A DNA stretch of 64,000 nt. It comes from Tenebrio molitor. Its lineage: Eukaryota; Arthropoda; Insecta; Coleoptera; Tenebrionidae. Shown here piece after piece: positions 43,772 to 53,848 of the stretch. The position numbers and the translations under genes were made by a program. Every line of letters starts with the position of its first letter. Position 1 is the first letter of the stretch. The stretch lies in contig NC_091049.1 of the NCBI RefSeq assembly GCF_963966145.1, positions 7,502,001 to 7,566,000 of the forward strand. Reading direction: 5' to 3'. The notes beneath the pieces are model-generated. The model worked only from the letters and a program-made list of their open reading frames with translations. It was not told the DNA's origin and did not search any database.

Positions 43772-45969
43772 TCAGTCTTCAAAATTCTCAATAGTGTTAT
43801 CGTAAATTAAGTATTCAAAAACTTCAGTATCATTCATTGCAATCTTTTTCTCTCCAGAAAGCCCTTCAGCTCGTCCTTCGCTCTGTTCAGTTTCCCCTAC
43901 TTCAGTAAAATCAACATCTCCAACAGCTACATCTTCATCAACTTCAATAGCGTCAGAATTATCATCTTCAGACAGTTCCACTTCACCATAAATATCTTCA
44001 TCTCCAACACTGGAATCTTCACCACTAATTTCACTAGCTTTGATTGAACCTTCTTCACTAATTTCACTGACTTCAGCTTCCAACTCTATCTCTTCATACT
44101 CATTCGAAAGTAACTTCAGATTGTGCTTCACAAACACAAGTTTATTTGTTCGTTCAATTGTTAACCGGTTCCTTTTTTTTGTTTTTATATTGGCGAAGGT
44201 TTTGAAATTTCTCTCGCAACTAGCTGAAGTGGAAGGAAGACTCAATATACGTGTTGCAACTTTTGTCAACTCTTTAGTATCAAAAAATGCTCTCCACCAT
44301 GTTAGAGGTTCACTAACTTCTGCAGCATTCCAAATATTGATATTTCCCCAACTTCCAGACTTACTTGTATATTCAGTGATTTCTTGTAAAACTTTATCCA
44401 CTTTATACTTATGATTAACTGCAAAATCTACTATAAAATTTAACGCGGTTTCATTTTCATCTTCATTTAAATTCAATCCTTTTTCCTTTGGGTCTAGTAA
44501 ATATGCAGCTAATTGTACTTCATGGTAAAAGAAACTTTTTCTTTCATTGAATATACCGATAGTCTTTTTTTGGTCAGCTTTATTTAAAAATGTTAAAACA
44601 TTTTCATCTCCATATTCGGTCAAAAACTTCGTTTCAATGCTTTTAAGCAGAGAAAAGATTTTTGACATTGATGGTGTATCTGTTTCTAAAAGTGTTATCA
44701 TTTTTAACAGAGGTTCAGTCATCTTACAAACTTTTTCTATTATACACCAGAAATTTCCTTCATCTAAGACATATCGCTTTGTTTGCTGATCTATTTGCTT
44801 CTTAATTCTTTTGTCCATAACAGTCTGTTGCAAATAATCTTTATTTTTTAAAAGGCTTAAAAGTGATAAAACTGTAGAGCCCCATCGAGTATCCACACTT
44901 ACTACTAGAGCTGTTTCCTTGTTGTTTTCTTTTAACTGAACTTCTTTCAAAATTTGTCTGGGCAACTGTTTATTTAAAAAAAATTTAATGACGTCTTTTG
45001 ATTTGGCAGCACATCTTGATAATGTTGTAATTTTTTTAAATAAATCTTTTAATAACAAATTTAATCCATGAGCCATGCATCCATATGTTAATAGATTCGG
45101 ATATTTGTTTTTTAACTTTGCCCAAGCACTTTTCATGTTATATGCATTGTCTGTGACCACTGCTTCAACTTTCGGAACACCAACTTCTTCAATTACTTCT
45201 CCTAGCATTTCTGAAATATATTCTCCAGTGTGAGCTTCTGTCCCACTATCAACAGCACGATAAAACAATGGAATTGGAGTTGCTACCATTATATTCATTA
45301 TGCCTATCCCATTCACATCGGTCCATCCATCTGTTAATATGGTCAATGATTTTGCCTCTCGAATTTTCTTCAGCACTTTTTTTTGAATTATTTCATATTC
45401 CTTTTGTAGATATGGCACTGACAACTCGTACCTAGATGGCAAATGAAAGCACGGACGAATTCTCTTGAAAAACTTTTTCATATGGTCATTTTCTGTCACC
45501 GAAAGAGGCAAACCAGCAGCATAAACAGCTCTGGCAAAAAATCGCTTCAAAATACAACTTTCTTCGTTGTTAATTGAGTCAAAAAAATTCAACAAACGTT
45601 GAGATTTCTTTTCTGAATATGATGTGGATGGAGTAATTAAAGTGTCCCTACTACCAGTACTAACTGTAAGTGTCGTTGCAGTACTTAAGTTGAGTAATCC
45701 CTCTTTTTCCTATGGTACAATAAATTATAAATTATAATAAGTCATTCTGAATGAGTTTATTATTATATTTCTCTATTTACCACATTAGGCATATTTTCAA
45801 ATCCAGCCCTTAATTCTTTGGGCGCTTTGGTGCAGGATTTGATATGCAACTGCATCCTCTTGGCATTACTAATAAATCTTTTCTTGCAGTAATTGCAGTC
45901 ACCATATATGTATCTACCTCTCTGATGCCTCCGAAAGTGGTTCCAAATCAACGACCTTTGTCGTGGCAT
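43772..45969 (-). CDS. hAT-family transposase, two exons, intact
   Basis: Nuclear DNA transposase of the hAT superfamily. Exon 1 is 45969-45781 and exon 2 is 45709-43772. The intron 45780-45710 is GT-AG and in phase; total 2127 nt, 708 residues. Start ATG at 45969. Residues 1-55 form a BED zinc finger (IWNHF, CNYCKKRF and the H..SC pair). A DUF659-type region follows with LTDGWTDVNG (about 190) and VVTDNAYNMKSAW as catalytic Asp sites and GCMAHGLNLLLKD as the conserved C-x2-H. The C-terminal block LTWWRAFF and LPSTSASCERNFKTF is the hAT dimerisation region with the catalytic Glu before it. An unusually acidic tail of about 100 residues follows. No lesion was seen, so it could be active or co-opted. 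Confidence 0.88.
45710..45780 (-). other. Intron of the hAT transposase gene
   Basis: 71 bp, donor GTAAAT, acceptor ACCATAG. Removal joins the BED exon to the catalytic exon in phase 0. Confidence 0.75.
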
Positions 45970-46132
45970 AATTTAACACTTTTATACACGAATTAGCATA
46001 AAATGGCCAAAGGCGCGAACGCGAATGCGAGACGTTTTATGTACGTTTTAGGTTTAACATTGACTTTTGAGGTTATGTTTTGTAACAAAATAGACAACTT
46101 TTAGCGCGAAATATAAATGAGATAATTATCTG

Positions 46133-46324
46133 CTAAAAACGTTTTTGGCATAGCAGATAAATATCATATTTTTGATTTTTATCATTTTGATAAAAATCCG
46201 GACTTCCATCACTAATTAAATATGAATAAAATATTTCTTCTAAAGTAATATAGTATTCTCTAATTTCTTGAACCCTTTTTGTATTAAATCTCATTATTAG
46301 GGATTTAAAATTATGAACACACAA
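46133..46324 (-). pseudogene. BRO/MSV199-type domain fragment
   Basis: About 60 codons with RFNTKRVQEIREYYITLEEI, matching the block 'T..A..IR.YYI.LE.I' seen after BRO-N domains in proteins of insect DNA viruses and related mobile elements. Short flanking sequences are broken by stops. The element at 46339-47759 directly abuts it, so the fragment was probably once continuous with the pieces at 47990-49067. A family call from one motif block, so tentative. Confidence 0.45.
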
Positions 46325-46338
46325 TGAAATCTATGCTA

Positions 46339-47759
46339 TAGGCTTTGCCATTTCTATTGAAACACCACCTGTTGATTGACAGTTTGGCAACGCTGCAAAT
46401 ATGTTTAGTAATTTTTTGACTATTATTGCCAATCTTGATTTTTGTTGAATGTCATGTCATATTTGACTCAACGCGTCTTTCATTCAATTATAACCCAATA
46501 ATTATCAAGAATTTATTGTTTTTTCGCGAAAATAGAGCAAAATAGAAAAAAAAACGAGTCCTTATGGGTGCTGACATGAAGAGAACTCTTATTAAATTAT
46601 ATGATAAACTGCATTTAAGTCAGCCAATGTGGTCAGTCAGAAAAATTTGTGTTGAAATTTCAGAAATCTTTTCCGTAAGTTAAAAAAGGTGTTTTTCTAT
46701 CATTCTAAAAAGCGTCAGCGTCTTCAGCTTAGAACGTATTTAACATATTTGCTAACAATGTTAACATTTAGGTAGGTATAACATCAAAATTAAATCCCGC
46801 ACTTTTTATCACACGCCACTTGGCACATGCGCCTTGAGGGGACACCTTAAATTATTGTTCTAAATTGGTTAATTGTAACTTTGATTTTCATCTCTTCAGC
46901 TAAACTTTCAGTGCAGTTTTATTTGTTATTAATTATTATAACTCATTTAACTTTAACAGCAGAAAAGTGAGGTTACGTGTAAGTTACGTTCATCCTCTGT
47001 GGTTTCACTATAAGAAAAATTCAATAAAAACATTTCAGCAAGTCTAGTTTATTAAAATACTTAATACATTGAAATAAACCAAAATTTTTTTACTTAAACT
47101 TTTCCCCAATTCATTCAATTATGTGTTTTGAGTTCCTCAAACTCGTGATTTTTTTTTAATCCTTACAATCTTATCCCACATTGCCCACATACCCCCATAA
47201 TAACAATTTCTTTTTCCAGATATCTGATATTGTTGTCTACAGAATTATCCAATCACACCTGAGAGGCGAATTCCTTCAAGATTCCAAAACTGGCGCCAAT
47301 CCTTTGATTTTGTAATTTCCTTGTTCATTGATTAAAATTCTTTGAGTTTCCCTTGGGTTTTACGTTCCACCTTCCAGCAAGGAACACTAACCACGACAGA
47401 TAACCACGCTAAAAACCACTCACTCGCATTTACAGTGGTAGGACTCGCAGGCGTAAAATTTTTATATTTCTATGAACATTTATATTAAATTATTATATTC
47501 ATATATGTATTAAGAATGCACGATGCGTCGACGAGATAAATAATTGCTAAATGTGTAGTTAGATCATTGATTTATCAATTTATCATACTTTTTTGACAGT
47601 GATTTGCTTTGACGTTTTAGGAACTAGAAAACACCAGAAAATGTCAAAATTTCAAATTTCTCACTACAAGCCGTTTTACAACCAACCGAACCTGTTACAC
47701 ATTGCTAAATGTTAGGAAAAATCCAACAGGTGGTGTTTCAATAGAAATGGCAGAGCCTA
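46339..47759. mobile_element. Mariner-type foldback, TAGGCTTTGCCATT ends
   Basis: 1421 bp. TAGGCTTTGCCATTTCTATT and the reverse of AATAGAAATGGCAGAGCCTA, TA on both sides (46337-46338, 47760-47761). Next inward is AAACACCACCTGTTG on both arms, a motif shared with the elements at 37321 and 58969. No transposase in the centre. Confidence 0.8.
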
Positions 47760-47761
47760 TA

Positions 47762-48891
47762 TATTTAAATTATTTGGCGAAACATTTATATTATCTTTTA
47801 TTATTAATTTTTTTTTTAATATGATAATTCATTTTTAATCTTATAATTTATTATTTGGTATTCTATTTTATAGTTTCCTAAAATTTTTCTTTAAATCGTT
47901 CTTAATATCACGTAAGTTCCATATTGTACAAAGCATAAAAGATCATTTGTTATTATTATATTTTTCTTTTCGAATAACGGAAACTATTGGTAAATTATTT
48001 AAATACATTGGTAAACCACGTACTCAAATAAATTTTATAGTTATTTTCACTTATAAAATCAAATATGTTTAATGAATTAGGATTAATTTTATATTGCTTT
48101 AAAAGATTATATTCGTTAACGTAATTTTCATATCTGTCTGCCAACTCTTCTTCAAATGAAAATAATATTTCCAAACTTTTTTTGCCTTATTTTATTCATC
48201 ATTATTGATTCTTTAAAATTTTTAATAGTTAATAATATCCAACGCTTTGAATGAATTGTGCGCGAATCCCCATTTTTTAATATCATTTTGTATATATTCA
48301 TATAAATTTACTTTTTCATGTTTATAATAATCTATTTCTATTATATCTAAAAATATTTTTCGACTACGTTTTTTCTAATATACAATCCAATAAATTCGTG
48401 GACATAGTCCACTCATGAGCCGAAGGCGAATTCTAACAAGTTATTTGTGATTAATATTTCTTTCTTTTTCTGAAAAAGAACCCATGTATACAAAAAATAC
48501 TACTTCGTCTTGTGAAGGGTCTTTATAATTGATTTCATATAAATGTGCATCAAGTGAGCTGTGCATTTGTAACAGCACCTTTAATTTAGTTACATTACAA
48601 AAGTCATATTTATGAAGGTCATGTCCAATAAATCTTTACTTGGTAAAAATACAAAGACAAAAACAAATAAGAATTACTTTAATTTAATCAGTAAAAAGAC
48701 GTAACATTGCTTTTAAAATCAGCAATGTTAAAATGGACAAAAACTGAAAAATTAGTCAAATCGGGTTCGCGCAGAGCAAGCAACTTTGAAAGTCAAAGTC
48801 ACTAGCTTTAACTTTACTACCAACAGAAAATCAGATTTTCATGGCTTGCTTAGATGTACATTTATATGAAATTGAGTATAGACTCGAATAT
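47762..48891 (-). other. Degraded coding pieces, unrecognised
   Basis: Minus-strand reading gives three open pieces. 48600-48460 contains QMHSSLDAHLYEINYKDPSQ. 48330-48210 contains YYKHEKVNLYEYIQNDIKKW. 48190-47990 contains EELADRYENYVNEYNLLKQY and ends at a TAA. I cannot assign any of them. Their clustering beside BRO-N fragments suggests one former viral-type or Polinton-type unit. Confidence 0.35.
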
Positions 48892-49067
48892 TTAGTATCT
48901 GACAAAGCAAGACTGTATCGATTTTCTTTTAAAATCAACACCTACGTCTTCATTTATAACATTTGTTGATTTTTCATAACCCAATATTTCTGCTACATCT
49001 ATACCTTTAAACCAAGGTTGATTATCATTATCTAATATGAAAAATACAACAAATAATAGTATTTTTC
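48892..49067 (-). pseudogene. BRO-N domain fragment, cut by a retrotransposon
   Basis: The minus-strand frame reads ILDNDNQPWFKGIDVAEILG and then Y, EKSTNVINE and KRKSIQ. This is the diagnostic BRO-N start ('V.DN..PWF.GKDVA..LGY....AI..HV'). It ends soon after at a stop. Directly upstream it is joined to the 3' tail of LINE copy 1, which therefore inserted into this gene. BRO-N proteins bind DNA in baculoviruses, poxviruses and some mobile elements; the role here is unknown. Confidence 0.65.
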
Positions 49068-50380
49068 GTATCCCACCTCCACCCGGCGGCACGGCAATTT
49101 TGCCGGAGTACATACACTATTACGGATAATACTATCAAGTAATAATGCAGTGCTTATCAACATAATTACCGGCGTCTCGCCTCCACATTTTGACTTTTTT
49201 GTGTTTTATGTTCTGTGTCAATGTTAAGGAATTTCCTCACGATATGACATGAGTATAATAATATACCTTTTTGAATTTCAACCACCAATGTGTTCTCTAA
49301 GTCCAAAATTTTTAAATTTTTAAAAAGAGATTGCGGTACTATTCCTGTTGCTGAAATTATACTTAAATGGTAAAATCGAAATTTTTTCTCAACACCAAAG
49401 ATTTCTCGGGCAGTATCAAATTGCAGCGGCGGTCAAGTCTTAATCTTTTATGGGAAGCAGGTACTGATTTCCAAATAAGTAAATAGCAGCGCTTGTCATT
49501 TTACCCCCCAGGGAGTGGACAGGTAAACGATTATGAATAATAACTATCCCTTACCTCCGACTTCTAAGGAGGTAACTAATTAATCATCTGCAAAGTCTGC
49601 AATTTTCAAAAAAGAGAATAGTAACGGGAAACAAAATTTTCTTCGAAATCATTGGAAGGTAAATTATATTTATTTATACGTAAATTGAAATACAGAAATA
49701 TCGTTGGTGCACAAGAAAAGTGACACATCTCAAAAACCCTCATTTTTCAGTAGAATCGAGAAAGAGTTTAAAAATTGGAGACGAAGGAGGCACATAATGT
49801 ACAATTTTATATCCGTGAACAGTGTGAAAACGTATCGTCCGCGTAAATTTTTGACGATGTTGACAAAAATTTCAAATTTGTGTGGCAAGAAAAAATTATA
49901 ATGTTTTTCTTTGTCATTCACCTGAAGAAAAAATCCTGATTTCGATTAGTTTTAATTTGAATCGATTCAAGAGCATCATGTACACCTTTGATACATCTGC
50001 GTAATGAACCGAGAAGTGCAGTGTGCTACCTGAAAATTTCTAAATGATAAGCCGACCCCTTATTAAGATTATAAGCGCTGCAGTTTACATCAGGTTATTA
50101 AAACCCAAACTAACCGCGCGCTGCAATTTAGTACTTAGGATTGTGAAACCTTTGATCCTCGCTGCAATTTGACATCGCCGGATTTCTCATAGCAACGGAG
50201 AGTTCTAAATATTTATTAATTTTTGTATTATATGTCTGTGTTATATTGTGTGAATTTGGAACAGCTATATCTAAAAGATATGCTTGCTTTTGTTGTTTAT
50301 TTAAAATAACTAGAGGTCGCCCAGCGGTCGAAATTCGACCGTTTTCATAAAATTTTTAAGTTTGAACGTTACTGAGGTTT
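49068..50380 (-). mobile_element. Non-LTR retrotransposon fragment, LINE copy 1
   Basis: 3' part of a LINE on the minus strand. The coding end reads GRPLVILNKQQKQAYLLDI, then AVPNSHN and TYNTKINKYLELSVAMR, the C-terminal block of elements with a restriction-like endonuclease (R2/R4/NeSL-type lineages). It continues after an unrelated insertion (49408-50180) into the 3' tail GCCGCCGGGTGGAGGTGGGATAC at 49090-49068. 5'-truncated near 50380. Confidence 0.7.
49408..50180. mobile_element. Insertion with 8-bp target duplication GATTTCTC
   Basis: 773 bp inside LINE copy 1. Flanked by exact GATTTCTC (49400-49407, 50181-50188); removal restores the LINE reading seen in copy 2. Ends GGGCAGTATCAAATTGCAGC and its imperfect reverse complement. 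GCTGCAATTT-type motifs recur inside both ends. The 8-bp duplication fits hAT or P. Short open frames inside are not supported. Confidence 0.75.
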
Positions 50381-50773
50381 TTTTTTTATTAAAGAATATA
50401 CCTCTATAATTATGTCATATAATTTTTTTGAATTTTGTTCTATTACGTCAGCTGCGAGCGTTTACAAATACGTCATTATGTACTAATTTTCGAGTTACAT
50501 ATTTGAAAAATACGAACGATAGGAAAAATGAGGTATAGTTTGGCTACGCCATATTTAAAAAACAATAACGCGTTTTTTGACATTTCCTTGGGTTTTTTTT
50601 AATTTGCCTATTTTTTCAAATTATATAAAATTGAAATAAAAAATTAATACTTACAAAAAATGAAAAATAAAATAAAGAACACGTGTTTCGTATTTTTTAT
50701 ACCTATATTTTTTATTGAAACAAAAAAACCTGGCGGTTAAAAAATAAAATGTTGTCCATTGAACGTAAATATT
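50381..50773. other. AT-rich spacer
   Basis: No gene or repeat ends recognised. Confidence 0.35.
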
Positions 50774-51101
50774 CTCGTGTCAAAAATGGATTACTCCCTA
50801 GGATTTAGGGATATTCGTTACTAGGTTGCCATAAATTTGGTTAGGTTGGAGGCTATGTGGTTTCTGGCGACAAACAAAAGATATCCCAAAAATGTAACAG
50901 CAAATTAATTGTAACAGTTGCAAATGACTAATTTCTTGCTAAGTAATAGATGATTTTTTTATTTGGATTTAATCTCTCAATTCAAAGTAACCAACCTTAG
51001 GCATTCAAAATAACTTTTGAAAATTCTAGTTACACACAACATGAAAAACGTTATTTCCCTAAAAGTTCGAATTCTAGGGAGTAATCCATTTTTGACACGA
51101 G
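50774..51101. mobile_element. Miniature with CTCGTGTCAAAAATGG ends
   Basis: 328 bp with 28-bp perfect inverted ends (CTCGTGTCAAAAATGGATTA, then CTCCCTAG). Its right 147 bp (50958-51104) recur as an apparently identical copy at 62909-63055. No clear target duplication. Confidence 0.7.
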
Positions 51102-51309
51102 AGTAGCTATTTGTGTATTAAGAACGCAAAGTGATTGTCGATTGAGAGAGACGCAGGAGCGCGGCATTTTGTCGAAATCGAAGAGCGAGCGTTTTGTACA
51201 TTTTTTCGCGCGTGAGCGACAAAGTGACAGTCCTCGGAAAACGACAACTTTGCGTTGTCAAATGCAAGCGCAAAGACCTACTTTCTACATCGATTGTAGG
51301 AAAATAAAA

Positions 51310-51699
51310 TTTCATGGTTTGCTAAATGCCCTTGGCCGTTATATTCGGAAATATAAAATCTCAAACCATTGAATGATCGAACTCTACTTGCTGCGACGTA
51401 CAATTGAAAACTGGCTGCCTCAATAAAATTGCAATTTTTTCGAATGTTTGTTTTTGAGACTTATTTATTGTCATCGCAAATGCAGCTATAATTGGAAATT
51501 GACTTCTTTGAAAATTAAATAGTAAAATAGTACCTGAATATGTTAAATTTATACGTGGAATAAAAATTCTCTTATTGCGTTCGGTTCCAGTTAAAACTTC
51601 GCAATCAATAGCATTGCGATGCATAAACTTGATGTGTATTCTTGTTCCATAGACTAAAGCTTCCTTCGTATTTAAGTTTCTGATCAGTAAAACGTCCAA
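51310..51699 (-). pseudogene. Helitron/PIF1-type helicase, C-terminal fragment
   Basis: The minus-strand frame at 51699-51361 reads LLIRNLNTKEALVYGTRIHI, then EVLTGTERNKRIFIPRINL, FQRSQFPI, AFAMTINKSQKQTF and LRQPVF. These are the last helicase motifs of Helitron Rep/helicase and PIF1-like proteins ('MLLRNL....GL.NGTRL', 'F.MTINKSQGQT'). A stop at 51361 is followed by a readable continuation, SFNGLRF, in another frame. Rep and earlier helicase motifs are absent. A Helitron 3' hairpin was looked for downstream (toward 51100) but not identified. Confidence 0.8.
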
Positions 51700-51837
51700 T
51701 TAACTTTCAATACTAACTTATGTGGTGGCAAATCACTAATAGTCAAAGAATTTTGTATTTATTTTGTAATAATCTAAATAAACTCCCTCTTGGAGTGGAT
51801 TTCACTGCGGGGGGATTAAATCAATTTACAAATCATG

Positions 51838-51881
51838 CACTCCGTATTCGCTCCAAATTCACTCCACATTTACTCCGCTAA
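51838..51881. repeat. Four phased 11-mers YRCTCCNNATT
   Basis: CACTCCGTATT, CGCTCCAAATT, CACTCCACATT, TACTCCGCTAA in direct succession. A related ACTCCCTCTTGGAGTGG stands about 50 bp upstream. Confidence 0.7.
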
Positions 51882-51934
51882 TTTTTTACAGTGTATGAAC
51901 GTAAACAATGAATGTTTTGATATATTTTGTAACA

Positions 51935-52515
51935 CAGGTGTCCCCGAAAAAATTAGATGAGTCCTTAACTTCTTTATTTATCGGATGATTTTAATTATTT
52001 ATACACCAAATTAAATGGCTCTAAATAGGCTACTAAAGGCCCTAATAAATTCACATATAGGTCCTAGGGCTTCAGGGCTAAACTGTCAAAATATTCTTTT
52101 TCAAATGCAAACACATAATTTTTTTTAACACTTCCGATAGAGATTTTTATTCTAAAAAGAACAGTGTATCACAAGTGTACACTTACCTACCCAAAATACA
52201 AAAAAAAAGTAAAAAAAATGCTACTATCGTCGATCATTTGTTTCAAAATGTAGTGTTTTTTTTTCTTATATGAGGTTACACATGTCATACATTGTTGTTT
52301 TCAGAATAAAAATCTCTATCAGAATTACTAAAAAGTATGTGTCCGTATTTGAAAAAAATATTTTGACAGTTTAACCTTCAACCTTGGGTTTTATGTGAAT
52401 TTAGTATGCCATTTTGAAGCTTATTCACAACCATTTAATTTGGTGTATAAATAATTAAAATCGTCCAATAAATAAGGGAGCTATGGATTTGTCTCTTTTT
52501 TTTTGGGACGCCCTG
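51935..52515. mobile_element. Miniature with CAGGTGTCCC ends
   Basis: 581 bp with about 100-bp imperfect inverted arms (TTTAATTATTTATACACCAA against its reverse). TA at the right but CA at the left, so the target duplication is decayed. Tc1-mariner-like. Confidence 0.7.
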
Positions 52516-52616
52516 TATATTATACATACATTTTATCTTTCTGCACTCCTTCTCCACATAAACTTTAACTATGCCAAATCTCACACTCCTCCGTGCGCGC
52601 AATTTGCTTAAAAAGG

Positions 52617-53797
52617 GGTACTATTGGGGACAAATTACTTTGGTCGTCAAAGTCAGTTGACTGACATAAAGTTGTAAAGCAAGCATTAGGACGGTTAACC
52701 TTATTTTTTACTACTGTCAACCACTGTCACTGTCAAACTCATCATTGCAAAATGTTAAATACCGAAAAATGGACAACTGAAGGAGATATTCCTAGGAGGA
52801 AAAATTGAAAAGGTTTCCACAAGGCAATTTGGCCCATGGACAATCCCCCAGAAACAAGGGTTTTGATTCTAAATTTTTGAATGGTGGATGGTGCCATATT
52901 TTTGACAAGAGAAAAGTCAATAATTTGAAATTGTCATCACCACGACCTTCTAAATAGTCGAGACTCTTGGCTCTCTCCGGCCTGTTCATTTGCCAGTTTT
53001 CGGCGCTCGCCGTTTGGCGCTACTTTGCCGGCGCTGAAATTGGCGCGAAACGTTAAATGTCAAAAAGATGACATGTAAAATGCTATTTGGAGACGTGTAA
53101 GGATTATAAAAAGACAAAAACATTCAATGAATTGGCTTCAGAAAGTTTAAATATTTGCCCAGGTAGGGATTTCAAAAATCTTTTAATCAGTAATAGACTT
53201 GCAATAATTTAAAATGTACTTTAAAAATATTTTTCACTAACATAATGTTGTAGGCAACCCTTTCCAATAGTGCTGCTAATGTACCGAGCCCGACGGAAAC
53301 ATTCTCTGTCACCGCAAACAGTCCTTTGCCTGCTTAAATCTCCATTTTCTTTTCCTTCGTCTACTTCCAATGTTGTGGGTATTATAACAAGTACTGAATT
53401 CCGTGAATTCATACTCACATCTCCATAAATTTCGTTGTATTTAAGAATAGGTATATTAGGAATGATTATCTATGTAATTAATATGCTTAACTAATCGAAA
53501 ATTTCGATTAAAATGTAGTAATCATGTCTTTATCCGACAAAGTGACAACACAGTGACAGAAAGCCAAGTTTCAAACCGCATGGTTCCGAACTCAAATCGC
53601 CCGTTCGCTAGCGCCAAACGGCTTACAAGTGCATAATGGTATTTTGCTCAAATGAACAGGCCGGAGACAGCCAAGCGTCTCGACTATTTAGAAGGTCGTG
53701 GTCATCACTATTGACTTGACGTTAATGCTTGATTTACATTAATTTGTTTTGAAGTGACAGAAGAATGACGACCAATGTATTTTGTCCCCAATAGTAC
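52617..53797. mobile_element. Foldback element with GTACTATTGGGGACAAA ends
   Basis: About 1.18 kb. Ends GTACTATTGGGGACAAATTA and GTCCCCAATAGTAC, with AAAGG on both sides. A second long inverted segment, ACGACCTTCTAAATAGTCGA plus GGCCTGTTCATTTG, lies further in (about 52940-52990 and 53645-53705), and a third, GCCGTTTGGCGCTA. Small open frames on the minus strand (for example 53221-53418) are unrecognised. Confidence 0.7.
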
Positions 53798-53848
53798 AAA
53801 GGTTTTCCTTCACGTATTAATATATAGATAATTAAGAATAGTATACTC

